From: Butyrivibrio sp. | GTDB taxonomy: Bacteria; Bacillota_A; Clostridia; Lachnospirales; Lachnospiraceae | Assembly: GCF_024699075.1 (NCBI RefSeq) | Contig: NZ_JAILQF010000031.1 | Coordinates: 1 to 5,726 of the forward strand | Length of the DNA: 5,726 bases | Reading direction: 5' to 3' | Shown here: piece by piece, positions 1-5,726 of the stretch | How the letters are laid out: each line of letters opens with the position of its first letter | Position numbering within the stretch: the stretch's first letter is position 1 | Notes under the pieces: model-generated | The model's input: only the letters and a program-made list of their open reading frames with translations | The model's database searches: none | Told to the model about the DNA's origin: nothing | Program-made: the position numbers and the translations under genes

Positions 1-481
1 AGCAGGTGAAGCAGGTAAAGGTTTTGCAGTTGTTGCTGAAGAGATCAGCTCCCTTGCAGAAAACTCACGTCAGACAGCCGGCAATATCCAGAATATAAGT
101 AATGAAGTTACTCAGGCAGTTAAGAGCCTTGCAGATAATGCTATGCAGGTTCTTGACTTCATCAATACAACAGTTCTTGGCGACTATGATGCATTCGTAG
201 AAACAGGCGAGAAATACGAGCAGACGGCTGAATACCTTACTGATATGTTAAGTGTTATGGAAAGCCAGACACAGAATCTTAACAGCTATATGGGTGAAAT
301 GGCTGATTCCATTACATCTATTACAGATTCTGTTCAGGAAGCATCTGATGCAATCAACCTTTCTGCTGAGAATTCTCAGGATATTGTTGATGAGATTTCA
401 GGTATCAGCGAGGCTATGGGTACCAATAACAAGGTTACAGAACAGCTCAATGAAGATACTCGTCAGTTCGTAAAGATGTAA
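1..481 (+). CDS. Methyl-accepting chemotaxis protein, C-terminal fragment (5' end outside the window)
   Basis: The frame is open from base 2 to the TAA at 479-481 and gives 159 residues without an upstream start, so the gene begins left of the window. The first residues, AGEAGKGFAVVAEEISSLAE, match the second arm of the conserved hairpin tip of chemotaxis receptors (family form: ARAGExGRGFAVVAEEVRxLAE), the part that contacts CheA and CheW. The remaining ~130 residues form a long helix rich in Gln, Glu, Ser and Ala, consistent with the returning arm of the cytoplasmic four-helix bundle and its methylation region. The protein would pass ligand or redox signals to the flagellar motor through CheA. 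The sensor domain and membrane segments are not visible, so the ligand is unknown. It ends RQFVKM and lacks the NWETF-type C-terminal pentapeptide that tethers CheR in some receptors. A terminator follows 69 bases after the stop, so this is the last gene of its transcript. Confidence 0.93.
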   Translation, partial: AGEAGKGFAVVAEEISSLAENSRQTAGNIQNISNEVTQAVKSLADNAMQVLDFINTTVLGDYDAFVETGEKYEQTAEYLTDMLSVMESQTQNLNSYMGEMADSITSITDSVQEASDAINLSAENSQDIVDEISGISEAMGTNNKVTEQLNEDTRQFVKM

Positions 482-550
482 TAAAGGTTATTACCAGCTA
501 TTAACCTCATAATGATTGTTATATTTAATTTAATATAATTTTATTTATAG

Positions 551-577
551 CGAGACGGCATATGCCGTCTCGTTTTT
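551..577 (+). terminator. Intrinsic terminator of the chemotaxis receptor gene
   Basis: CGAGACGGC (551-559) and GCCGTCTCG (564-572) form a perfect 9-bp GC-rich stem with an ATAT loop, followed at once by five T residues (573-577). The whole 22-base unit 551-572 is a perfect palindrome. There is no matching T-run on the opposite strand, so it acts on + strand transcripts. It lies 69 bases after the receptor stop codon and isolates that gene from the glycosyltransferase. Confidence 0.93.
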
Positions 578-732
578 GGGTACAATATCCTCTTGAATAC
601 TCATTTCATTGGTTGTCAGCAAAGCGGCTTTTATATAAACAATCTAAGATCATTGCGAATTTGATTAAATTTATTCTAAAATCTACCGTTCATCCCCAAA
701 AATTGACGCTTCGTCATTCATCCAAGCATATT

Positions 733-762
733 TTGACATAGTATGTTAAAATGTCATACAAG
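733..762 (+). promoter_or_regulatory. Possible promoter of the glycosyltransferase gene, overlapping an inverted repeat
   Basis: TTGACA at 733-738 is an exact -35 consensus. The best -10 candidate at an acceptable distance is TACAAG at 757-762 (18-base spacer, 4 of 6 matches), which is weak. An alternative is TTGACG (703-708) with CATATT (727-732), also 18 bases apart. TGACAT (734-739) and ATGTCA (751-756) form an inverted repeat between the two promoter elements, which could be an operator. Placement rests on consensus matching by eye and on the terminators either side requiring a start site somewhere in 578-812. Confidence 0.4.
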
Positions 763-812
763 GGTCGAGAATAATCCCAAATAAAACATCATATTAAGGA
801 CAATTGATATTT

Positions 813-1832
813 ATGGAAAAATTATTGAGCGTAGCTATACCTTGCTACAATTCTCAGGACTATATGTGCCATTGTGTTGAAACCCTTCTTTCTGGTGGAG
901 ACAAAGTTGAGATTCTCATCATAGATGATGGATCAAAGGATGACACTTTAAAAATAGCCAAAGAACTTGAAGCTGCAAATCCAGGAATTGTACGTGCAAT
1001 TCACCAGGAAAACAAAGGACATGGCGGAGCCGTAATGACTGGTATAAGAGAGGCAAGCGCACCTTATTTCAAGGTTGTTGACTCTGATGACTGGGTAGGT
1101 GTTGAAGCTTTCCACCATATACTTCAGCTTCTTGATGGTTTTGTAAAGACCAATAAGGAAGTAGACCTTCTTATAGCCAACTATATATATGATAAGGCAG
1201 GCTCCAAACACAAGAAGGTTGTTCGTTATACCCATGCGCTTCCAACTGATCAGATCATAAGTTGGGATCATGCCAAGCACTTTAGAAAGGGCCAGTATAT
1301 TCTGATGCATTCAGCAATATACCGTACACAGGTTTTAAGAGACAGCGGGCTCGAACTTCCTGAGCATACCTTCTATGTAGATAATCTATTTGTATATAAA
1401 CCGCTTCCTTATGTTAAGAATCTTTATTATACCAATACAGATCTCTATCACTATTTCATAGGACGTGATGACCAGTCTGTTAATGAGAAAGTCATGATAT
1501 CAAGGATCGACCAGCAGCTTAAGGTCAACAAGATGATGCTTGATGGAACAGACCTTAGAAAAGTTGAGAATGTACATCTTCGCAAATACATGTACGGATA
1601 TGCAGAGATAATAACTGTTGTATCTTCTATCCTTCTTATCAAATCAGGAACACCTGAAAACAAAGCTAAAAAGGATGAACTTTTCAAATGGCTTAAAGAA
1701 AACCACAATTATTTCTATAAGAAATTTATGCGCGGACTTTTCGGACCTGCCCTTCGTCTTAATACACGCCTTGGTCGCAGATGCCAGATATTTGTATATA
1801 AAGTTGCAAATAAGGTGTTCGGATTCTCATGA
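813..1832 (+). CDS. Family 2 glycosyltransferase (GT-A fold), 339 aa
   Basis: The protein should transfer a sugar from a nucleotide-sugar donor to a cell-surface glycan, glycolipid or lipid-linked acceptor at the cytoplasmic face of the membrane. The N-terminus has the GT2 fold: strand LLSVAIPCYN (4-13), donor-binding IIDDGSKDDT (36-45), ENKGHGGAV (66-74), and the metal-binding DxD-type motif DSDDW (90-94). The C-terminal half is less typical (FYVDNLFVYKPL about 187-198, LYHYFIGRDDQSV 211-223) and ends in a basic, aromatic tail (about 296-339) that could bind membrane peripherally. No transmembrane helix is evident, so it is unlike the processive or DPM1-type members. The ATG at 813 is preferred because AAGGA at 796-800 sits 12 bases upstream. 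An in-frame TTG at 804 would leave only 3 bases. It appears to be transcribed alone, between two terminators, so its pathway (exopolysaccharide, teichoic acid-like polymer or glycolipid) cannot be deduced from neighbours. Confidence 0.9.
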   Translation: MEKLLSVAIPCYNSQDYMCHCVETLLSGGDKVEILIIDDGSKDDTLKIAKELEAANPGIVRAIHQENKGHGGAVMTGIREASAPYFKVVDSDDWVGVEAFHHILQLLDGFVKTNKEVDLLIANYIYDKAGSKHKKVVRYTHALPTDQIISWDHAKHFRKGQYILMHSAIYRTQVLRDSGLELPEHTFYVDNLFVYKPLPYVKNLYYTNTDLYHYFIGRDDQSVNEKVMISRIDQQLKVNKMMLDGTDLRKVENVHLRKYMYGYAEIITVVSSILLIKSGTPENKAKKDELFKWLKENHNYFYKKFMRGLFGPALRLNTRLGRRCQIFVYKVANKVFGFS

Positions 1833-1848
1833 TCCGAACACCTTTTTC
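1812..1848. terminator. Intrinsic terminator overlapping the glycosyltransferase stop, probably bidirectional
   Basis: AAGGTGTTCGGAT (1812-1824) pairs perfectly with ATCCGAACACCTT (1832-1844), a 13-bp stem with a 7-base loop, and TTTTTC follows from 1843. The left arm lies within the final codons of the glycosyltransferase and the TGA stop (1830-1832) lies at the loop and the base of the right arm. Read on the - strand, the same stem is followed by TTATTT, so it can also stop transcription of the convergent operon ending at 1936. I found no better terminator for that operon between 1845 and 1935. Confidence 0.9.
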
Positions 1849-1935
1849 TTTGCTGATCCGCTTATTATCAACTACCTAAAATGATCAAATTGCCAGGAAA
1901 GTAGCACGTTTATATGTGCGAAAGTTGAATACTGA

Positions 1936-3195
1936 TTAAAAAAGCTTCTCATAAGCCGCTACATCTTTTCCGCTTATATCGCTACCGCCATAACGTGCTT
2001 TTTCATATATTTCATGGATCAATTTTTTGTTCTCAAAATTATCATTTTTGTAAGCAGCATTTTCTATTTCTTCAGGTGTCATCTGCTCTTCTACATCACT
2101 ATAACCTGGAGACTTTTTGATGAACTTCTTGTATTTTCTTCTTATCCTTGCCGCAGGAGAGCGGTCTCCAAATTTAATATGACTGGATTCTGCCTTTTTA
2201 GTAAGCGTTATTGTCTCATCAGGTTTTAAGTATTCTACTTTATCCTTTTCACGCACCTTAGCCGTCTGCTGGAAGCGTTTATAAAAGCTTATTGCAAGTG
2301 CTACAATAAGATATATGCAAAGTCCTGCTGCCGCAAAAGACATGACATAAGTCAGTATCTCCCACAGTTTATCAAGAAAGGGATTCTCTTTTTGCTCAAC
2401 AAAATCTCCAAAACTTATCTTGCTTCCTATCTGAACATCACTTGATGAAGACTCGCTTGCCATGTCATATCTGACACCTCCAAACAGGAATTTAAGAATG
2501 CTAAGAATGACATTCCATATAGCATTTATAAGCTTCTCACCATGACCTATCACAAGGAATACTATTCCTACAAAGAAGACCATGCCACTTCCAATACTCA
2601 TAAGCATGAAATTGGAAGATCTGATCCTCTGAGCAGGTACATAGGTCCTGTCACTTGAGAGGCGAAGCCTCCTGTCCTGCCTGTACAGGACAATATATAT
2701 AAAAGAAAATACAACAATACAAATAGTATATAATTCTCCAAATTGCAGAGGGATATCTGCCTTCAAAAATGTTGCAAGGAAAAGGTATGCTACGCAGAAT
2801 ATAAGCATCCAGTTACTTGGTTTTATCATTACAACTTCATTAAGATGAGAATAATATGCAAGAAGTAAAACTCCTATTGCCACTACAAAAACAGGAATAT
2901 AATCATAATTACCGGCTGCAGCTTGTGGTATAGCAAAAAGATAGTTTAAAAAAATAAGACCAAGGCCTCCAAGTGTAAAAGATATAAAAGACCTCAGATA
3001 TACAAGCACAAAATGCATAATAACAACATCAAGACAGATGATCAGATCTTTAAGCATAGTTGTATAAGTAATATTTGTATATACACCTTGTGAAAGAAGG
3101 ACAATGCCAAAAGCTATCATGCAGTTATTGATGACCCTTGCGATCGTCATTCCCTTTGTTTCTATCATTATAGAATTCATACCAACCTCACTCAT
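1936..3195 (-). CDS. Polytopic membrane protein with DUF4129-like tail, TgpA/YebA-like but without a transglutaminase core
   Basis: This 419-residue protein has hydrophobic segments near 19-39, 49-67, 70-90, 99-115, 127-147, 155-171, 198-217, a weaker one at 222-238, and 280-304. A basic cytoplasmic tail (305-419) carries SPAARIRRKYKKFIKK (346-361), MTPEEIE (372-378) and IHEIYEKARYGG (393-404). That pattern resembles the DUF4129 end of TgpA/YebA-type transglutaminases, which usually follow MoxR and DUF58 genes. In those proteins a large extracytoplasmic transglutaminase domain precedes the last helix. Here only about 40 residues (239-278, with a Ser-rich patch) lie there, and all five cysteines (25, 54, 134, 159, 293) fall in or at the edge of membrane segments, so no Cys-His-Asp triad is possible. 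The ATG at 3195 overlaps the DUF58 stop by 8 bases. A second in-frame ATG at 3180 has a better GAGG (3186-3189) 5 bases upstream and may be the true start. Function is inferred from context: a membrane partner of the MoxR-DUF58 pair. Confidence 0.85.
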   Translation of the reverse strand: MSEVGMNSIMIETKGMTIARVINNCMIAFGIVLLSQGVYTNITYTTMLKDLIICLDVVIMHFVLVYLRSFISFTLGGLGLIFLNYLFAIPQAAAGNYDYIPVFVVAIGVLLLAYYSHLNEVVMIKPSNWMLIFCVAYLFLATFLKADIPLQFGELYTICIVVFSFIYIVLYRQDRRLRLSSDRTYVPAQRIRSSNFMLMSIGSGMVFFVGIVFLVIGHGEKLINAIWNVILSILKFLFGGVRYDMASESSSSDVQIGSKISFGDFVEQKENPFLDKLWEILTYVMSFAAAGLCIYLIVALAISFYKRFQQTAKVREKDKVEYLKPDETITLTKKAESSHIKFGDRSPAARIRRKYKKFIKKSPGYSDVEEQMTPEEIENAAYKNDNFENKKLIHEIYEKARYGGSDISGKDVAAYEKLF

Positions 3196-4318
3196 GCTTT
3201 ATCTTATAGAAATGAATCTTGCCTTCAGGCACTCTTTCTTCCATTGAAGGCGTAAGTGGGCATAGCCATATCAGACTTCCATTTATATCTGCAAGTTCTC
3301 CTGCCGCCTTTATAATGTCATCCCTTTGGCAGCTAGAAACAAGCATATAAGTCACATCTGTCTGATCAGCTCTTAACTTTGCACTTGGGATTATAAGCTC
3401 TTCAAATATTTCCGACATAGGCCTTACACTCTTTGTAAGATCTATTCTTGCAAGATCCATTGCAATACGATGTCTGTGATCATCAGAGTTTCCACTGCTT
3501 ATCCTTATCTCTTCTGACGTGATTATATCTTTACCATTGGATATAAGCCTTACAGGAATCTGCTTTGAAATAAAAAATGAAGTTAGTGACATGATAAGTC
3601 TTATGCTGTCTTCAATAAGATCAGAATCATATAATACAGACGGATCCTCAACATTAAGTATAAGGACAATCTCCTGAGATGATGTAGGATCATGAAGATT
3701 AACTTTAAAGTCTCCGCTTGCAGCTGTAGCCTTCCAGTTGATTGATGATACTGTATCCTGAGTTGTATAGTCTCTTATACCTCTAAAGGTAAATACATCC
3801 TCCTGAAGAAATCTCCTTGTAACAATATCTCCAAGCATCTTGGAGAAGCTGACATCAAACCTGTCACTTGAAAGAGTCTTTGGAAATACATAAAGGGATG
3901 TATTCTGGTCTCTTAGAGTATAATGTTCAACTCCTCCTATCATGTCATAGCCTACAAGACTTGTTGAAAGGACTTCGTAGTAGCCCCTTTTTTGACCATG
4001 CACAGGAAGAGTTCTTGTTATCTTTTCATATTTTTTAAGACTGAAGATATCAGTAATATTAGTCCTGTCAGATACAGTTACGTTCTGACCATTTTCAACT
4101 TCAAGCCCCTTGCCTACCTGAAAGCGTACTTCAAGAAAGGGAATACCAAGCCATTTACGATTGCTTATGACTTCCTTAAGTTCAGTATCGTTCCCCTCAA
4201 CAATATTACTCCCAAATGAAAGTGTGGCACTTAAATTATCAGACCAGTTCCTTCCAAAATACGTTCTATATAAATAGTATAAAATAAATACTATCGGTAT
4301 TATCAGTATTATCTGCAC
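3188..4318 (-). CDS. DUF58 family protein (YeaD-like), membrane-anchored
   Basis: This 376-residue protein starts with one hydrophobic segment (about 2-19), then a beta-rich region (25-145), then the DUF58 core. The hallmark is FRGIRDYTTQD (178-188) with INWKATAASGDFKV (193-206), matching the family form G(I/V)REYxxGDxxRxINWxxxARxGxLxV. A region resembling a von Willebrand A domain follows, starting with IVLILNVED (217-225). DUF58 proteins are nearly always encoded beside MoxR ATPases and are thought to act with them at the membrane in envelope assembly or stress functions; the biochemistry is largely unsettled. The MIDAS-like DxSxS expected after the first core strand is replaced by NVEDPS, so metal binding there is doubtful. 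The start is GTG at 4316-4318, backed by a strong GGAGGAG. Its TGA (3188-3190) lies inside the first codons of the next gene, indicating translational coupling. The 101-base gap to moxR is the only real spacing in the operon. Confidence 0.9.
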   Translation of the reverse strand: MQIILIIPIVFILYYLYRTYFGRNWSDNLSATLSFGSNIVEGNDTELKEVISNRKWLGIPFLEVRFQVGKGLEVENGQNVTVSDRTNITDIFSLKKYEKITRTLPVHGQKRGYYEVLSTSLVGYDMIGGVEHYTLRDQNTSLYVFPKTLSSDRFDVSFSKMLGDIVTRRFLQEDVFTFRGIRDYTTQDTVSSINWKATAASGDFKVNLHDPTSSQEIVLILNVEDPSVLYDSDLIEDSIRLIMSLTSFFISKQIPVRLISNGKDIITSEEIRISSGNSDDHRHRIAMDLARIDLTKSVRPMSEIFEELIIPSAKLRADQTDVTYMLVSSCQRDDIIKAAGELADINGSLIWLCPLTPSMEERVPEGKIHFYKIKHE

Positions 4319-4322
4319 GCTT

Positions 4323-4329
4323 CTCCTCC
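4323..4329 (-). promoter_or_regulatory. Shine-Dalgarno site fixing the GTG start of the DUF58 gene
   Basis: Read on the - strand, GGAGGAG is followed by AAGC and then GTG. This near-perfect anti-16S match 4 bases before a non-ATG codon supports 4318 as the start. It suggests the gene is initiated independently rather than by coupling to moxR, which ends 101 bases upstream. Confidence 0.85.
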
Positions 4330-4360
4330 ACGCACTCCCCTACTTATGACTATGTGAACT

Positions 4361-4385
4361 ACCCATCACCAAAAAGGCAATGGGT
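4361..4385 (-). other. Intra-operon RNA hairpin between the moxR and DUF58 genes
   Basis: The - strand RNA reads ACCCAUUGCC, a UUUUU loop, then GGUGAUGGGU, a continuous 10-bp stem in which positions 7 and 8 are U-G and G-U wobbles. On the + strand the same two positions become C-A and A-C mismatches, so the structure is favoured only in the operon transcript. No U-tract follows it, so it is not a standard terminator. It lies about 31 bases before the Shine-Dalgarno site of the DUF58 gene. An mRNA stability, processing or partial-attenuation role is possible. No function is shown. Confidence 0.6.
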
Positions 4386-4419
4386 TTTCCTGATGCACTG
4401 TTATATAAGCTTATTTAGA

Positions 4420-5367
4420 TCAGAATTCTTCTGTCGGAACAGGAACCTCATTAAGGATCTTGTTGATTATATCCTCAGAGGATGAACTCTTTCCAAAGGT
4501 GTGTGTTATAGAAAGTCTGTGTGCAAGAACAGGAACTGCAAGTTCCTTGATATCTTCAGGAACCACGTAATCTCTTCCTCTCATAAATGCAAGTGCCTGG
4601 GCACAGCGAAGAAGAGCTATACTTCCTCTTGGGCTTACTCCTGCTGCTACATCGAATCTTGAACGTGTAGCCTTTACTATATCAGTTATATACATAAGGA
4701 GCTGCTCATGAACCTTGACTTCAAAAGCCTTCTGTCTCCACTCAAGAATGTCTCCAGCATCTACTACTGCATTAAGCTCCTTAAGTTTATCTCCTGTCAT
4801 AGCGCGCTCAAGTATCTTCTTTTCCTCATCCTGAGAAGGAAATCCCATGGAAAGTTTCATCATAAATCTGTCCAGCTGAGCCTCAGGAAGCGGGAATGTA
4901 CCTGCAGTCTCTATAGGATTCTGAGTTGCGATTACGAAGAATGGATCAGGAAGCTTTCTTGTAACACCATCAACTGTTACCTGTCTTTCTTCCATACATT
5001 CAAGAAGTCCTGCCTGAGTTCTGGGTGTTGCCCTGTTGATCTCATCTGCAAGAAGAATAGATGTGAATATAGGTCCTTTGTGAAAAGAAAATTCGCCATC
5101 TTTGATATTAACGATATTAAGACCTGTGATATCTGTCGGAAGAAGATCCGGCGTAAACTGAATTCGCTCAAAATCTATTCCGGCTGATGCTGCGATAGAT
5201 TTTGCAAGAACAGTCTTACCTGTTCCCGGGACATCTTCAAGAAGTACATGTCCATTTGCAATTAATGCGCAAAGGGCAAGTTCCACTACATGGTCCTTGC
5301 CCACAATTACCTTGCCAATGTTAGCCTTAAATAAATCTGTCTTGTTATTCAAATCAGTTCCCCCCAT
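4420..5367 (-). CDS. MoxR-family AAA+ ATPase (YeaC-like)
   Basis: This 315-residue protein is close to the usual MoxR length. It shows IVGKDHVVELALCALIANGH (21-40), Walker A DVPGTGKT (45-52), Walker B ILLADEIN (104-111; D108, E109), TQAGLLECMEE (117-127), sensor 1 ATQNP (147-151), the arginine-finger region LDRFMMK (165-171) and sensor 2 SPRGS (245-249), with the helical lid after about 205. All catalytic residues are present. MoxR ATPases are chaperone-like and usually act with DUF58 or VWA partners; the gene directly after it is DUF58, consistent with that pairing. Two starts are possible. The ATG at 5367 overlaps the upstream ABC gene by 19 bases but has AGGA only 1 base away. A TTG at 5352 has GGGGGG (5360-5365) 7 bases upstream and forms a TTGA stop/start overlap with the ABC gene, which would shorten the protein by 5 residues. 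Confidence 0.96.
   Translation of the reverse strand: MGGTDLNNKTDLFKANIGKVIVGKDHVVELALCALIANGHVLLEDVPGTGKTVLAKSIAASAGIDFERIQFTPDLLPTDITGLNIVNIKDGEFSFHKGPIFTSILLADEINRATPRTQAGLLECMEERQVTVDGVTRKLPDPFFVIATQNPIETAGTFPLPEAQLDRFMMKLSMGFPSQDEEKKILERAMTGDKLKELNAVVDAGDILEWRQKAFEVKVHEQLLMYITDIVKATRSRFDVAAGVSPRGSIALLRCAQALAFMRGRDYVVPEDIKELAVPVLAHRLSITHTFGKSSSSEDIINKILNEVPVPTEEF
5349..5367 (-). promoter_or_regulatory. Stop/start overlap coupling the ABC ATPase gene to moxR
   Basis: The ABC gene stop is TGA at 5351-5349. On the same strand GGGGGG (5365-5360), AACTGAT and TTGA place a possible TTG start at 5352-5350 overlapping the stop, while an ATG lies at 5367-5365 within the end of the ABC gene. In either case moxR translation begins before the ABC gene ends, which implies one mRNA and coupled translation. 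Confidence 0.7.
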
Positions 5368-5726
5368 ATCCTGCGCTGCCTGTTCATATATCCGGCAACG
5401 TCCATGCCATAAACATTCTCAAGTACATCTGCAGTAAGTACCTTGTCTTTAGTCCCCTGACACAGGATCTCACCGCTTTTAATAAATATCATATCACTTG
5501 AGATCTCAACTGCAAGACTTATATCATGAAAAACACCAATTAATGTATTATCAACTTTCGTTCCATCAGGAAGAACAGTTTCCCCCTTAGACCATTCTAT
5601 AAGATGTTCCATAAGCTCAGCCTGGTATTTTAGATCCAGATGATTGGTGGGCTCATCAAGAAGTATAATTGGAGTTTCCTGTGCAAAGCACCTTGCAAGG
5701 AAAACTCTCTGAAGCTGACCTCCTGA
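5349..5726 (-). CDS. ABC transporter ATP-binding protein, siderophore/cobalamin (FecE/FepC/BtuD) type, C-terminal part (5' end outside the window)
   Basis: The frame is open from the window edge to TGA at 5351-5349 and gives 125 residues. It starts in the ABC signature, SGGQLQRVFLARCFAQ (1-16), followed by Walker B IILLDEP (20-26), D-loop NHLD (28-31), the switch histidine in GVFHD (H67), and the family-typical end IKSGEILCQGTKDKVLTADV with VYGMDV. The spacing and the terminal LTADVLENVYGMDV pattern fit ATPases that drive FecCD-type permeases importing iron-siderophores, haem or cobalamin. Walker A lies outside the window, as do any permease and binding-protein genes, so the substrate is not known. 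An extra ~10 residues (KGETVLPDGTKVDN, about 47-60) sit between the helix after the D-loop and the H-loop strand, longer than in typical members. The gene overlaps the start of moxR. Confidence 0.92.
   Translation of the reverse strand, partial: SGGQLQRVFLARCFAQETPIILLDEPTNHLDLKYQAELMEHLIEWSKGETVLPDGTKVDNTLIGVFHDISLAVEISSDMIFIKSGEILCQGTKDKVLTADVLENVYGMDVAGYMNRQRRIWGELI

Larger units (their letters stand above)
482..812. other. Non-coding stretch between receptor and glycosyltransferase genes
   Basis: This 331-base AT-rich gap has no convincing reading frame on either strand. It contains the terminator of the chemotaxis gene at 551-577. From 578 to about 700 I see nothing recognisable. From 703 to 762 it holds two -35-like hexamers (TTGACG at 703-708, TTGACA at 733-738) and two inverted repeats, which are probably the control region of the glycosyltransferase gene. 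An AAGGA at 796-800 is the likely ribosome binding site. Confidence 0.7.

Noticed and set aside
551..572. 22-base perfect palindrome as a regulator or recombinase binding site
   Set aside because: Its position just after a gene and the T-run at 573-577 are explained fully by an intrinsic terminator.
804..812. TTG at 804 as the start of the glycosyltransferase
   Set aside because: The AAGGA site would be only 3 bases away, and the family-like N-terminus begins at the ATG at 813.
1885..1925. GCAC-8-GTGC inverted repeat as a separate terminator for the - strand operon
   Set aside because: The stem is only 4 bp and is not followed by a usable U-tract; the 1812-1848 hairpin is far stronger.
2659..2691. 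Two adjacent hairpins (GAGGC-GAA-GCCTC and GTCCTG-6-CAGGAC)
   Set aside because: They lie inside the coding sequence for an Arg-rich loop of the membrane protein, have no U-tract, and may follow simply from the codons used there.
4390..4415. TATAAC -10-like sequence on the - strand between moxR and the DUF58 gene
   Set aside because: No acceptable -35 hexamer lies 16-18 bases upstream; the region is AT-rich enough to give such a match by chance.
4708..5187. Long open frame on the + strand opposite the moxR gene
   Set aside because: It is antisense to a protein with every AAA+ motif intact, is rich in Cys, Lys and Ser without any family resemblance, and has no ribosome binding site of note. 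It is a shadow frame.

Overview
The window looks like chromosomal DNA of a low-GC Gram-positive anaerobe. A motile member of the Lachnospiraceae (Butyrivibrio/Roseburia-like) is my best guess. This rests on the AT-rich composition, purine-rich Shine-Dalgarno sites, intrinsic terminators, and the combination of a chemotaxis receptor with a MoxR-DUF58-membrane protein operon. The placement is inference; there is no rRNA or other marker here.

Left part, + strand. The window opens inside the cytoplasmic signalling domain of a methyl-accepting chemotaxis protein. Its stop at 479-481 is followed by a strong hairpin-plus-U-tract terminator (551-577). A 331-base non-coding stretch (482-812) holds that terminator and, near its end, promoter-like and dyad sequences. 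A family 2 glycosyltransferase (813-1832) follows as a single-gene unit. Its own terminator begins inside the last codons and covers the stop codon.

Right part, - strand, transcribed from the right edge towards the middle. Four genes lie in order: the C-terminal half of an ABC transporter ATPase of the siderophore/cobalamin (FecE/FepC/BtuD-like) type (5726-5349), a MoxR-family AAA+ ATPase (5367-4420), a DUF58 protein (4318-3188), and a polytopic membrane protein with a DUF4129-like cytoplasmic tail (3195-1936). ABC/moxR and DUF58/membrane protein overlap by a few bases. moxR and DUF58 are separated by 101 bases carrying a hairpin that pairs fully only in the - strand RNA. The operon converges on the glycosyltransferase, and the 1812-1848 terminator probably serves both directions. 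The promoter of this operon lies beyond the right edge.

How the genes may work together. MoxR, DUF58 and a TgpA/YebA-like membrane transglutaminase form a widespread three-gene set (for example yeaC-yeaD-yebA in Bacillus subtilis), generally thought to act on envelope protein assembly or quality control. Here the third gene keeps the membrane frame and the cytoplasmic tail of that family but has no transglutaminase core. This, the coupling of the set to a metal-chelate-type ABC ATPase, and the strand-specific intra-operon hairpin are the most interesting points in the window. I see no mobile element, CRISPR array, tRNA or rRNA.
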